Positions 34,023 through 45,837 of a stretch of 64,000 bases of DNA are shown in pieces. The DNA is from Sanguinoderma infundibulare (Eukaryota > Basidiomycota > Agaricomycetes > Polyporales > Polyporaceae): positions 2,294,001 to 2,358,000 of the forward strand of contig JAVLRN010000004.1 of assembly GCA_032821775.1 (NCBI GenBank), read 5' to 3'. Both the position numbers and the translations under genes were made by a program. The stretch's first letter is position 1. Each line of letters opens with the position of its first letter. The notes below the pieces were generated by a model. That model searched no databases. It was given only the letters and a program-made list of their open reading frames with translations, and had not been told where the DNA came from.

Positions 34023-35968
34023 ATGAGTGCACTCTTCGGCGACGCAACCAGCCGCTACGTCAACGTCCCCGCGAACGGCGGCAGCTCTGCGACTGATACT
34101 GCTAATGGATCGCCGGCGCCGGCGTCCCGTTCGCCTGAAGCTCGTACGTCGCGATTTGAGTGGGCCGTGTGGCGCGGCGGCTGCACGGCGCGGAACCTTG
34201 CTCATGCTTTTTGACGATTGACGCGTTGCAGCGAGGATAAGAACCGCCGATCTGCCCGATGTCGACGAGTTTCCTCCCGACCCCGACGTGCACATGGCCG
34301 ACGCATCATCATCCCAAGGTGCGTTCCTCCAGCTGAGCGTGCGATGGCGCGAGCTGTGAAAGTCTTGCAAGGCTAACGGTTTGTATGCGGTCGCGCGCTA
34401 TAATGTGGCGATTTGCAATTGCAGAACCCGTGGAGGAGCTGCCACCGGCAGGTCTTTTCGACCATGTCCAGGTGCGTGCAGTGTATATATGCGCACGGAC
34501 CGCCATGTATGCGCGCGTATGCTCACGGTAGAACCGAGTAGGCCTTCCCGGGCGACGGGCTTCCCGTCGAAGATCGGCCACTCATAGCGCCACTCGCGCC
34601 TATGGTCGTCCTCCGCGGCGAGTACGAGAACGGGTCGCAGTTCTTTGTGAAGCAGATCGACTGGCTCATGAACCAAGGCTGGATCGGCATCCGACGTGCC
34701 CGTGGAGACGGTCAGCAGTGTTTCATTAATGTCTGCTCTTGTCGCGAGGGCTGCATGTGGCGGGATGCTAATATTGACCCGTTCGTGCGACCAGGCGATT
34801 GCTTTTATCGGGGTAAGTGCGGACGACGCGCTTCAAGCCTATCGTTGGCCGAGGATTGCGCGACTTGCGAGAATTGGGGACGAGTGGGCTGAAATCGGTT
34901 CGTTACGCAGCGCTCGCGTTCGCATATGTCGAGAATATCTTGAATGCGTCCGACAATTTGCTGGCGGCGTCGAGTGCGCTGTCGGTGCTTGAGGCGACTA
35001 TCCCGCAACTGGAGAACGTCGGCTTCCAGAGACTGGTGTTCGAGGACTTCTACGACTGCCTGGTCGCGTTGATCAACCAGATTGTCAACCCTGTGGACAA
35101 TCGGCTGTTGACGATAGACCTGCTTCTTGAAGCGTTCAATAACCCCGAAGGTGCGCCCCAGATTCGATAGCTGTTGGAGTGTTCCCGGCCGCTAAGATCG
35201 TATGCTGTATTTCAGTCTCCAACTCTATCGTCGTTTTCCTGCGTTTACTGGCGTCCGCGGAGATCAAGACGAACCCAGATTACGCGGCATTCCTCCTGCA
35301 CCCAGAGACCGGCGAGCAAATGGACCCGGAAAGCTTTTGCAATAACTTTGTGGAGGCGGTAGGGAAGGAAGCAGGTATGTCGCTTTTCGGAGACCGGTGG
35401 TGGGCTGTGGCGGTCCGATGAGATTCACACTGGATCGTGTTGCTTGCATACGGGCTTCCGAACGTCCGCGGCGGACGTACGGTTGCGACCTTCTTGCATG
35501 ATGTCATCGTCGCACGATTGAAGCAGGGACGCACGCCCTTCGGCATCTTGTGCAAACCGCCGCATTGGGGCCGTCCTAGGCTCAGTGCTATTGCTGGAGA
35601 GCCTTGGGGCGTCTTTTCCTGTCCTGTTCTGCAAATGTCTTCTGGATGCAATCGGGATGCTCATTGTTTACGTGCACTGCAGATCATGTACAGATGAACG
35701 CGCTCTCGACCGTGCTCAAGGTCAACGTGAACATCGCGTACCTCGACGGGCACGACCAGCAAGGACAGGTCTCCTTCGTGCCGTTCCAGAACGCGCCGTT
35801 TACGTTCATCGAGCCGGTGAACCTCTTGTACAGGTAAGTACAGCTGTCGTCGTTTGCGCCCTCCTTTGGCGGCCCGTTCGCTGACCGCCTCGGTGCTTGT
35901 ACAGACCAGGACATTATGACATTCTCGACCGCAGGGACGCGGATCCCATGGCACCCCTGCTGGTATGA
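34023..35968 (+). CDS. Otubain-type deubiquitinase (peptidase C65)
   Basis: The protein has 351 residues in nine exons: 34023-34143, 34232-34318, 34425-34471, 34542-34710, 34795-34812, 34911-35150, 35216-35374, 35683-35833 and 35905-35968, with every phase consistent. It removes ubiquitin, in otubains with preference for Lys48 chains. The catalytic triad is visible: Asp and Cys in RARGDGDCFYRG and His in YRPGHYDIL near the C-terminus. Other family signs are FVKQIDWLMNQGWIGIRR, GFQRLVFEDFYD and DHVQMNALSTVL. The first 100 residues are Pro/Asp-rich and probably disordered. The catalytic Cys lies in an 18-base exon. One intron (35375-35682) is unusually long for the region. Confidence 0.9.
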
Positions 35969-36969
35969 ATCTGATGCAACGTCGGCGCGGGCTGCGCACC
36001 TCGCTATCTATTCCCCGAATACCGGGCTCAAAGCTGGCCCGTCCACACGGCCCCAAACGAGAACTAGAAGCCGCGCCAGGATGCCCACGGCGAATGATGA
36101 TGTATTACTGCACTGTGTACGGTAGCGTGTCGCTATTGGCCTGTACCGAGTACCGCGCGTAATGTCGCGCTATGTAATGATACCAGATGACCAGTGGGGG
36201 ACTGATACGTCCAGGAACGAACCTAGCTTCGAGGACCCGCGCCGAGGCTTAGCCGACCCTTGGGCCGTGTGCCATGCTCCTGTAGACGGTCACAGTGCTA
36301 GTCTCTGCTAGTCCATTTGGGTCGTAGACGGCGGTCTGGGCGGGCGACTGTGTTGGACGATGTGCTCCTCGCTGTGTGCAGTGACAGAGAGGAGGAGGGC
36401 ACGCTGGGCGCGGGAGAAGATCATGGCGATCGCGAGAACAAGACAACCGCAGTCGGCGCTGTGGTCACGGTCACGGACGCGACCATGTCACGGCAGCGCT
36501 GGTCCGTGCGGGTAGTCACGTGCGTGGCTGTCACAGGGCTTATGTAATGGGTGGGTGTTTAACAGGGATTCTCACAGGGGAGTGCGCCCCCACCAAGGCA
36601 GAGCCCTCTCACCAGCCAGCCACTGAGCCAGCGAGTGCAGCCAGCCATTTTCCTCTGCCTGTACGCCTGCGCCTAGCGCTGCCCACTGTCCCCCACCCGC
36701 CCTCAGCACCCTCGCACACACCACCCCTCCGCCCTTCCTCACACACACAGAGGTGCGTTCAGGGGCTCCTCGCAGCTTATCTGATGCTCCCGCGCGATCG
36801 ATGCGTCCACGCCGTCGGTGTCCCCGACGCGTTGTCTGCGCGGGGCGGCGCGTCGCGCTCAGACGCGTGCCAAGGCAGCGCGCCGCGACCGTGCTGACCG
36901 TGTCGCCACCGTTCCACACTCTTCCGCGACGTGTTGAATCGCTCGCTGACGACGTTTGTGACGTTGCAG
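35969..36969. other. Intergenic, promoter of the HMG-box gene
   Basis: A C-rich tract near 36690-36750 (CACCC and CCCTC runs) lies upstream of the HMG-box gene. No gene is recognised. Confidence 0.45.
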
Positions 36970-37729
36970 ATGCCTAAGGAGACGACCAAGGTCACTAAGG
37001 TCGGTATATGCTCGCCCCCACCACTCGTGTGCCCCTCTATCGCCATCCTGCCCTCCCAGGCGGGGTTCTCTGTGCGTTCGGTCGTCCTGACGGGTTCTTT
37101 GTCCACAGCGCAAGGCCGCTGAGAAGGCCGAGAAGGCGCCGAAGGCGAAGAGCAAGAAGGACCCCAAGGCACCCAAGCGCGCCCTGTCCGCGTACATGTT
37201 CTTCAGCCAGGACTGGCGCGAGAGGATCAAAGCTGAGAACCCCGACGCCGGCTTCGGTGAGTCTCGAGTCCTCTGCGTCGGTCGCGACGGTGACGGGGGC
37301 TGACGGCACGCGTCTAACAGGCGAAATCGGCAAGCTCCTCGGAGCAAAGTGGAAGGAGTTGGACGAGGAGGAGAAGAAGGTGCGTTCCCTCTTGCTGCTC
37401 GTCGCGCGCATGTATTCTGTGCTGGTTGGACGTCGGATGCATCGTAAAACGAACATGGTTTGTTTCACGTGCTCCAAGTTCAACCATGGGTATATATATG
37501 CGCTTCTGGGGGGGCGGTGATCAGCTGGATGTTGACAATGGTACTAATCCGGCATGATTGACAGCCTTACCTCGACCAAGCGGCGGCGGACAAGGCGCGC
37601 GCAGAGCAAGAAAAGAATGAATACGACGTACGTGCAGTTCGTGTGTGATCCTCCTCGTGTCCCGTGCTGACGTTGTTTCTGTAGGGCAAGAAGGCCGACA
37701 GCGCCGACGGCGAGGACGACGAAGAGTGA
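36970..37729 (+). CDS. NHP6: HMG-box protein of NHP6 type
   Basis: The protein has 114 residues in five exons: 36970-36999, 37109-37256, 37321-37379, 37565-37627 and 37685-37729. It binds DNA in the minor groove and bends it; in yeast NHP6 assists the FACT chromatin complex and transcription. A short Lys-rich N-terminal arm precedes one HMG box of about 70 residues: [40 protein letters not shown] and [20 protein letters not shown]. It ends in the acidic tail GEDDEE. Length and plan match fungal NHP6 with a slightly longer acidic tail. The introns fall before, within and after the box. The ATG ([10 protein letters not shown]) is the only start in frame. Confidence 0.93.
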
Positions 37730-40282
37730 AAGCTCTCCTTCGTAGCCTCCGTTCCTGTCCCGTACCCTTATCTCGTGTGCTAGATATTCGTCGCGACTCC
37801 CGTATCCGTCCTTTCTTGCTGCTCGTATAGTAATGTCGAAACACCGTAGGACATCCCCCCCCATCCCCTCACCCCTCCCCTGCGTTGCGTGTCATCTGTT
37901 ATCGCTTTCCTTATCTATGTATTTTCGGATTTCGCTAGTCGTATAGCTACGTACGTCCCTGGACGCGTGTGCACGTCGCGTCCGTTGTACACCGAACGAC
38001 GTCCTGTAATACTAGACGATGATGATGTACTTGTTCGTTCGTACGCTCGATTCGATTTATAACTTATCTGCATGCATTCCTTTCTCCGTGCGGCGGATGT
38101 CCGATTCGTATACCGTGCCGCTTTCGTCGAAGGCTGGCCCTGTGGATGACGAGGCACTTGGTGGATAGAGGAGAGGGTGCGGAGCGCCCGGCCGGATCAA
38201 CAGGTCAGACCTTCTGCTGAGCACGGTCTACCGAGGGTCTACCTCCACCTCCACCAAATGGCAGATGCCGCCCATGCCACAGCCCATTCTGGGCTCTTCT
38301 ACTGGGTTTTAACAGTGAATTATCCTTGATCAGACCGTACCGGCCTACCGCCAACACACCGAATCATCGACACTGCACGGATCCTCCAGGACACAGGCTG
38401 GTCTCTTCACCAGGGTTCCAACCGGCCAGCCCAAACGACGACGTCATCGACCTGGACAGTGTGGCGGTGGTGAGTGCATCTAGTTTCTGTTTCTCACCTT
38501 GTCGCTTAATAGCAATTGTCTCATGGTGGATCCGAGCGAGGAACACGAGGCCTGTTCTGGTCCTCTCAACGAGAAGAGGCGGCTGAGGCAAATGGCGTGA
38601 ACATTTTCCTGGCCATCGATCCGGCATGCGTCCATATATGCGGTTGTCCTCATCCGCAATGTCTTTATGGAGGCGATCTGCACGACCACTAGCAGCCGGT
38701 CGTCACATCTCCGCACATTGTCTCTATAAACGGTCTATGGAGGGCGGGAGGGACGACCGTATATCTCCGTACCCGGGGACGGCAGGCTTGTCAAGGCTTA
38801 GGCAGTCGCGGAGTCGCTCGGTACCAATATGCCCGGAGTCAGCGAAAGTGCGTCCAATCGTTCGCTGCTTGCTTATACTATATATCAGAATTGAGTGTCG
38901 TGTTTGTTGCTGCCCAGGAGTATGACGAACGGATTGTGTACGGTCTAGTTTTTGGCTTCTCCTTCGGTGGTGACTGTGCGTTGATCGACGAGCTTCTGGA
39001 AATCCGAATGGGAGCTGAACGGCGGACGCTAGGCGTGCGTTAGCCTGCACACGCCTCCGCATTTGGCGCCTCCTCTTTCATGATCTCTGGAGCACGAGTT
39101 GTGAGTGATACGCCGGCTGTTGTGCGTGTGTGCGGTGGTCTGACGCCGACTCCGTCTTTCCACCACGATATGATGGAGGTTAGGCTGGCAGGCCGCGGTT
39201 GCGAGCCGCCGCGCTCAATTTAAAAGGTGCGTTCTGTATCTCTTTTTGACTCCCCTCTTGCAGAACGAGTTGCTGCATATTTTGGGATGCCCGGTGTCCT
39301 GGTGCGCATCATGGATGTTGAGGAAAAAATACTCACCTCGGAATGACTGTTTACTCATTGCACTTGTGCGATGTCTGGCAATGCGAAATCTTGCAATTTG
39401 CTTGTCGATCTGCCTGTTTTGCCTTCTGGAGTGACGACCGCAGAGCCTACGCTCATTGGTACTGCGGTCCGTTCATCCCAGGATGCCGGTTGCTGTCACA
39501 TCTCGCAATGATCTGCATCGGTGTCTTTCGCTATGCATGGCTTGATGTTGGATGGGGAAGGACACGCTGCTCTATCCACAAAGAGCGCAAGCGATGGAAA
39601 GTCAAACGGCCAGAAGAGTGGGCACCAGGCCGCCGCCGCTTCCTCGCATTGGTGAGCTCGAGGCGCTCCGTGCAGCCTCCCATCTTGGCGCTCTTGTGAG
39701 GACTCTTTATCCAGTCTCTGTAGGATCGATCCTGCGCAATCGAGGTTCCGCGGGCCGGGGGACAAGTGCGACTTTCTGATTTGTCTCTGATAGTCGTCGA
39801 CGAGACGACGGGCAGCTTCGGCGTGGAGGTCCTGCCGTGTTTGTACACAGACCCCACCTGCACGGGTATGCGTACGGGTATGGCCAAATTGGCCACGGGT
39901 ATACTTGTGCCCATACCTGATCCTAGAACAGTAGAACGTCCCACGTATGTGGGAAGCCGCGATACACATGGGGGCGTATGGAGTCACTGCGAACGCGCCC
40001 AGTGTCAACCTCTGGTGATGGATCTCTTCCAGGAGTGATGACTGATTTGGTTGATTTTCAGAAGCACAACATGCGGTTCCAGGCAGTCCACGGGCCAAGT
40101 TGAAGGCTGTGACCCGTGGCAAATGCAAATCACCGAGAATCGTTCCCGAGTTGGCGGCCTAAGGTCTGTAGAAGCTTCGAGTTCGCCTATATAGCTGAGA
40201 GGTCAGTCAGCCTTTACTTCGTTCACTGCTCAACGCGTTCCCTGCACCACACTCATTTTATCATTCATTCCTTGACCGTGAT
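37730..40282. other. Gene-poor interval of 2.5 kb
   Basis: The 3' region of the HMG-box gene is A/T-richer to about 38100. Beyond it only short frames without recognisable motifs are seen. A possible spliced pair near 38330-38600 ends quickly and has no known domain. Confidence 0.4.
40188..40194 (+). promoter_or_regulatory. TATA box of surface-protein copy 2
   Basis: TATATAG, 95 bases upstream of the ATG at 40283. Confidence 0.55.
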
Positions 40283-41087
40283 ATGATTTCCCGCAAGCTT
40301 TCGGCCACATTCGTGGTCTTGTCTGCGTTTTGCGTACTTTGTGCGTCCTCAAGGCTCTGGGCCATCGATGGATTGGCAGCCACTAACATCGTTTTAGACG
40401 CCTCCGCAAACCCTGTGTCGCTCTTCATCCCTGGCGCAGACGATGATCAGCCATTTACTGCGGACCTTCTCGGGACTGACTCGAGCGGACAAACTACTTG
40501 GCGTATCGGCGTCGGCGTTTCTAGCGGTTCGTACACTGCGACCGACGGTGCTGGAGCCTATCCATCAGGTATGTCTGCCCTGTTTCACCCTGCTTGTGGC
40601 CAGCGATATCTCACCCAATGCGCGTCAAGTTACCATCGTCGAAGGATCGACAGGCGCACATATCATCCAGGCGATCCCTACCGATGGCGCAACAGATCCC
40701 TCGCTCCCGACCCAAGCTGCGCAAGATTGTGTTTTCACCACTCCCTCTGCAGGTGGGACACCACTAGCCGTCTGCACGGTGCTCCTAGAGGCAGCTTCGG
40801 AGACGTCGACGATAGTTCAAACGTTCACGGGCAATGTGATCGAGGTTCAGGTCGCGGCGAGCGTAACTGGAGCTACTGGCTCGACGGCAACTGGTTCGAG
40901 CGGCGCTGCCTCACCTACGCAAACAGCGACGTCTGGAGGCAGCGCGGTTGGGGCGCAGTCGTCGGGAACTGCTTCTCCGACGCAAACCGGTAGTGCGGGC
41001 AATGGGGCGGTGAAAACGAGTTATGCGGGTATTCCTTTGCTTGCTCTTGTTGGTATGACGCACGTCATGTATTCGGTTATTCTGTAG
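40283..41087 (+). CDS. Small secreted, probably GPI-anchored surface protein (copy 2)
   Basis: The protein has 228 residues in three exons: 40283-40340, 40398-40568 and 40630-41087, both introns in phase 1. The signal peptide MISRKLSATFVVLSAFCVL is followed by a domain matching copy 1: TDSSGQTTWRIGVGVSSGSY against TDNSGHTTWLIGVGVASGTF, then VTIVEGSTGAHI and a Cys pair (QDCVFTT and AVCTVLL). The linker is longer here, with repeated SGxASPTQT units (SGAASPTQTATSGG, SGTASPTQTGSAG). A hydrophobic C-terminal end (IPLLALVGMTHVMYSVIL) completes the GPI-type plan. The second acceptor ends in AAG, unusual but required by the paralogues. Function unknown. Confidence 0.75.
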
Positions 41088-41196
41088 CAGATGAGACTGG
41101 GGATGTCCTACAAGGTCATATCGATAGTAGTGCTACTACACTGCGGTTTCAGTCTGAGAGAGATTGGGGGATAGACTTTTCGGCTTTCGCGGCGTT

Positions 41197-43047
41197 ACTA
41201 CACTGCGCGCCCCGTAGTGAAAATGGAGACGTCCAAACCCCAACCAATAGGTCGGGGAATAGTCGACTTTTGGCCTGTGGGAATTGACGAAGTTAGCTGG
41301 GGGTTCTACTCGGCGAAATTCGACGGATTACTTTCCGATTCACCAGTTTTCTCAAAATGGGATCCGGGCGGAATATCCGGGCTTGGGTGTTGTATTCCGA
41401 TGAGATTTCATCAGGAAAAATCCACCTTGCTCCCAAGCACTCTCGATGCTATTCTGGTAGCACACTCGAAATAAAATGGAAATTTGTTATTGATTTTATC
41501 CCCTAAGAACCTACATACACAGAGCGAATGCACAATATATAGACGACAGCAAAACCCGACCTTGCTCTTCCTCAGGCTGCCTTCGGTCTGTGCCATGCGG
41601 TCGAGACTGAGGCTGCTCTTCATGCTTGCGTGGCGCCTTTGTCACCACCCGTGTCTGACAATTCCTATAGGCGTTGTCATAATAGTCTTGGGCGTGGTGC
41701 CAGTCCGAGATGCCCTTGTACTGCGCCCCAGACACACCGACAGTATTCTGCGTCACATCTAACCTATAACCCAATCCAAAACACGTCAACGTCCATCCCA
41801 CATCGCTCAATAGCACCCAATTGTAGGCTATGAAGCCCCCCTGGAGCCTCGCACGAGCGAGGGACGGAGGGGTGGGAGAGGGCCCCACGTGGCCAAGCAT
41901 GCTGCGGCTGCTCACCGACAAAGTCGCCAGAAGACTCAACTCGACTCACCATTCCTTATACACGCCAGGCCTGATGCCGACGAGGACGACATATGCTTCT
42001 TTCTTCATCCTTGGCGGGTCACAGCCCCACGGTGCGCACAAGGGGGGACGGAGGCAAAATTCGACAGGGTGGAGAGGTGAGCGGGGAGGAGAGAGGCAAA
42101 AAGCGTCGCGACGCACCCGTGTCCTTGGGTCCCCCCAAGGAGGACATCTCCAGAGAGGGAAACTTCATCGCAACTGTGCGCAGACATCGCTAAAGAAGGC
42201 GACACATGTGATCAATGGCTTGGAGTGGTGCACGAGAAGGGCAGTGTTGAGTGCATAGCAGACTCACCAATCGAAGCTGACAGTCCCGTGTGAGGGACTA
42301 GCCAACAGCGAACAAGAACAGGGAGGAGGGATAGGAAAGGCGACAAATGCAATGCGTCTGAAGGAGAAGTAAGGTAGACTCACATTAGTGAAACCAGCAG
42401 CCATCTGGCCATTGTAGGAGAAACCTCAGAGGACGCCCATAGCGGGGAGACCCATGCTGAGCATGTTGTAGCCGTTGAAGGGGTTGTACGGGCTCGAGCT
42501 GTTGGGTCTGGGGCTTGTACAGGCCGGCCATGTTGGGACTCTGGCCGCATCAGCGCCGCCGACAGTGTCCATGGACCTCTTCTGGCAGGGAGAGAGATAA
42601 GTGGTCGGTGAGCTGGCTGCATGCGGTGAGAGGTGGGATGGAGCAGCTCAGAGCGAGTTGGAGAGGAAAAGAGGCGGACACGGACAAAGAGAGCTGTCGG
42701 TTGGTAACTTGGCGTCGTCAGGAGATCACATGGAGGTTTAGGGCCGGTGCGTTGTCGCTGTCCGTCAACCACACGTGCGTGCGCTACTCTCGGTTTGCTC
42801 AACTCGTAACTGTATGTCGTTTTCCGCCTGTTTTCTATTCGTTATAATCACGAGTATTAGTTGGGTCTCTCGGGCGGCAAGCATAATAGCGAAAACGTAT
42901 CCATTTCCCCTACGTCGCAAAACCTCCGAAGTTTGTACTAGTCCGAATTAGCCCCGACTTACGATCGTGAAACGGAATTCTTCCGGCTTTTCCTGTCACT
43001 TATCCCGACCTATGGGGCGCGTAGTGCTACGTGCCGTTCAGTGTAGT
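41197..43047. mobile_element. Possible degenerate inverted-repeat element
   Basis: Three words occur at the left end and again, inverted, at the right end: ACTACACTG (41197-41205; inverted 43039-43047), CGCGCCCC (41206-41213; inverted 43014-43021) and ATAGGTCGGG (41247-41256; inverted 43004-43013). Spacing differs between the ends, so the repeats are degenerate. A second ACTACACTG lies at 41135. No transposase is seen inside. The contents are the small RNase H1 N-terminal-domain gene and a frame-broken coding-like stretch. It may be an old non-autonomous element, or the resemblance may be chance. Confidence 0.35.
41511..42008 (-). CDS. Small protein with RNase H1 N-terminal (viroplasmin-like) domain
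   Basis: There are two exons, 42008-41950 and 41763-41511, joined by a 186-base intron in phase 2, giving 103 residues from the ATG at 42008. The join produces AYVVLVGIRPGVYKEWLDV, then VSGAQYKGISDWHHAQDYY. This is the pattern of the small domain that opens eukaryotic RNase H1 and caulimovirus P6 (a tyrosine-rich start, VGxxPGVYxxW, then GaxYKgf and a helix ending near AY). That fold binds RNA-DNA hybrid or double-stranded RNA. No catalytic RNase H domain follows; the rest is a charged Gln/Glu/Arg tail. The frame stays open upstream of the ATG, so a longer protein is possible. The domain is created by splicing, which supports the model. Confidence 0.6.
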
Positions 43048-44281
43048 TGCAGAAGGCCTTGTTCTCGCCGGCTCCTTCTAATGGGAATAAAACAGGTGTG
43101 TTCGTCAAGCTAGCCAGTCTGTTACGCTCGTGGAATTTCTGTGGTGTGTGATATGAATGGGCTTGGTCACGAACATCCAGTGCCGAGCAGCCCCGAGCAA
43201 GCCTAGGCCTCTAGCAGCCTGAGCATGATGGCTGTGCACAGGGTGTTGTTCGGAATCAGCCGAAGACTCCGCTCAGAATTTCAGGTCGCGTAAAACTTGT
43301 TGTCTATTTTGTCGTCCACCCGATCCTCAGGCTTCCCTCCATCTCTTGTCCTCTCCAGCCGCGTCCATAAGGGATTGGTATGGATAGCTGCACCGAGTGC
43401 AGCTTTGAAACATAGACCGGGACTAACTATTGCTGATGGTCTTAGCATGGAGGACTAGGTGGGAACGGATGTTGCGGAGGAAGCGTATTGTTGTGATTAT
43501 AGGTGCGTATTTTATGCCAATCTACACTATGGACCCGTCTGGACAGCGTGAGGAGGAACGTCGGAAGCTATTTGCTGTCCTCGCTCGTGTTTATCCAGGT
43601 CAAAGGCACCGTCAACTTGTGCATCGCTTCGGCTCCGAGAGGCTTCTGTCATTGACTTCGTACATGACTCGATACATGTTTGACGCCTGGGTCCGGGCAC
43701 ACACGGGTACGCCAATCGCTGGGTGCCCGTCCGGCATTCCCATGCCGTTGTGTGATAATCCAGCTGCAGGAAGCCATGCGTGCACGATGCTTGCCGTTAT
43801 GTGATGTTCAACTGAGACCGCCGGTCAGGACTCAGAATCAGCGGAATTTACGTGTTATTGATCAACTTACTCTGAACGAAGCTCTCTTTTGACAGGTTAT
43901 GGCGCCGATGTGGCCAGAATCGACCAGGCGCGCTGCTCATGCCGATGCAAAGCGGAGGAAGGACCCCCTTGTTGGTATACTGAGTTCCATTGGTATTAGA
44001 GCGCCAACGTACCTCGCTTCTTGAAGGTTCTTGATCAAGTCGACATGTGTACGTGCTAGGATTGATTGTTCTTGCATGTGCGCATCAGGCATGCGGTGTC
44101 CGATGTCTGAGTCAAGGTCATACGAGTACGGCGTCGCGTTTAGCATAAAAATACCTGCCCAAAGTGTCCTGGGGTTCCTCCGGCCCCATTGACCCTTTCC
44201 CTTTTGTCCCGTCTATTCCCCAGGTACGCCCACATAATTTTTAACCGGTGTTCGAGTGTTCACTTCCCGCCTCATTACAGC
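42009..44281. other. Mostly non-coding; one broken coding-like stretch
   Basis: On the minus strand at about 42600-42390 the frames read QTQQLEPVQP and then NPFNGYNMLSMGLPAMG, a TGA, and FSYNGQMAAGF before a GTGAGT donor. This looks like a frame-broken exon, possibly an upstream part of the gene at 41511-42008. A plus-strand frame at 43430-43804 (124 codons) has no motif and is not called. Confidence 0.35.
44144..44152 (+). promoter_or_regulatory. TATA-like box of surface-protein copy 3
   Basis: CATAAAAAT, about 135 bases upstream of the ATG at 44282. Confidence 0.4.
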
Positions 44282-44941
44282 ATGCTCTCCACGCTTGTTC
44301 CCTCCCTCGTCGTCCTGTCCGCTCTTTGGGGTACCTGTGAGTGCCCCTCTGCTCGCGCTTATGATCTCAAGGTGTGAACTCGACGGGATCGCAGACGCAG
44401 TGCCTCAGGGCGTGTCGTACGTACTCCCCGATTTGCCCAACGGTGCGAAGGTCACTGCGGCCGTCGTCGGCACGCCGTCCGCCAGCGGACCCGTCACCTA
44501 CTCTATCGGCTTCGCTATACCCACCGTGACCGCTTCTACGGCAACTGCTCCGGACACCACCATTACCGCCGCAGGTACGCACAATATTACCGCACCATTC
44601 CAGATACATAAAGCGATGTTCACTATCATCTCAATGTCTTCGTAGCCACGCTCATCGAGGGCTCGACTGAGGCCCACCTGTTCGAGGTGGTGAAGGCTGG
44701 GACCCAAACAGTAACGTTCAGCGAGGACTGCGGCCTCAACAACGGACACGCTGTCTGCGAAGTGTTTGTGAAGGATGCGTCCACGACGTTCTCGACTGCC
44801 GCCACGGTCTCCGGGGTTGGTGCCAGCGTGGTGACTGCATCCGCTGTACCTGCGAACGGAGCGGGGAGGATGGGCGCGATGGGGACTGGGTCGTTGGCGG
44901 CTGTCGTTGCGGGAGCGATGCTCATGGGCGCGATGTTGTAG
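44282..44941 (+). CDS. Small secreted, probably GPI-anchored surface protein (copy 3)
   Basis: The protein has 176 residues in three exons: 44282-44336, 44395-44574 and 44646-44941, with phase-1 introns exactly as in copies 1 and 2. The signal peptide (MLSTLVPSLVVLSALWGT) joins across the first intron to YAVPQGVSYVLP, parallel to YASANPVSLFIP in copy 2. The domain has VTYSIGFAIPTVTAST, ATLIEGSTEAHL and a Cys pair (EDCGLNN and AVCEVFV). The C-terminal end is hydrophobic (GSLAAVVAGAMLMGAML). Sequence identity with the other copies is low apart from these anchor points. It is tail-to-tail with SurE copy 2. Confidence 0.75.
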
Positions 44942-45837
44942 GCCGGTCGACGGGTGGGTATGATTTCAATGGGTCTCTTTCTTTCTTCGCTTTGCTTTGT
45001 GGCGTTAGGGTTTGGTTAGCTCAAGATGTGTTGATATGATCTAAGCTCCGAGAGTTGTCAGGACGTGAAGCAGCGAGTTCGAAGTCGGGGAATGGCACTT
45101 TCTCGGCAGCATTCTAACACGCTGAGATGGTGCCATGCTCAACACCAGCCTCAGGCGGCAATAAGCCCGCTCCGCCACCGTCATTATGATGGAAGTTCAA
45201 ACCACCACCCTCGCCACACGTAGGTTCGTGTCTAGCATCCGCGACAGCTGCGACAACATGAAAGAAGCTTGCGCCGTATTACTGGCATTTTACTTATTGA
45301 CCGTATATATTTCTGGGTGTCTTTGGCCTCGTCCTCGTTTGGAAGCCGCGGGAGGTGACGGTTATTGCAAGACTTAAACCTGCCACTTGTAGACCTTTAT
45401 TCCCTGTGGCTCTAGGTACCACATCTGCCCGACTGCAAGATGAAACAAGGTGCGTTCGTTCCAATCCGCGGTGCACCTTTGGACACTTCTAACTAACTTT
45501 GGATCGCATTTCTACAAATGCTGCTGAACGAACGAACCGCGAGCGAGGCTCTGCCAACGGTCGTCATTTCTCACGTCACTGGACATTGACCTGTAACCTG
45601 AGGCACCTTATTAGGCATAGCAAACGCTGGTCGATGGTATGGGCTCCGCAAGGTTGCTTCGTTTCACCGACCAGGACTGTCATGGATCTTGCTATGTGGG
45701 GCACGTTCTGGCAGACTGGCACGAAGCTCCCATGGCCTATTCAAAACCCGTCCACACAACTCGAAATATTGTACAAGGGAGAGCCAACGGACCATCGTGA
45801 GGTCGCCTCACTCGTTCTCTCCTCAGCATCGCGACGC
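44942..45837. other. Convergent spacer, partly duplicated
   Basis: The part from about 45620 to 45837 is the 3' flank of SurE copy 2 and is repeated at about 47455-47700 after SurE copy 3. No gene is seen. Confidence 0.5.

Noticed and set aside
36690..36750. C-rich CACCC tract as a possible repeat or CRISPR-like array
   Set aside because: No regular unit length; it is ordinary pyrimidine-rich promoter sequence upstream of the HMG-box gene.
43430..43804. Plus-strand frame of 124 codons
   Set aside because: It has a good start and stop but no homology landmark, no signal peptide, no intron and no paralogue in the window.
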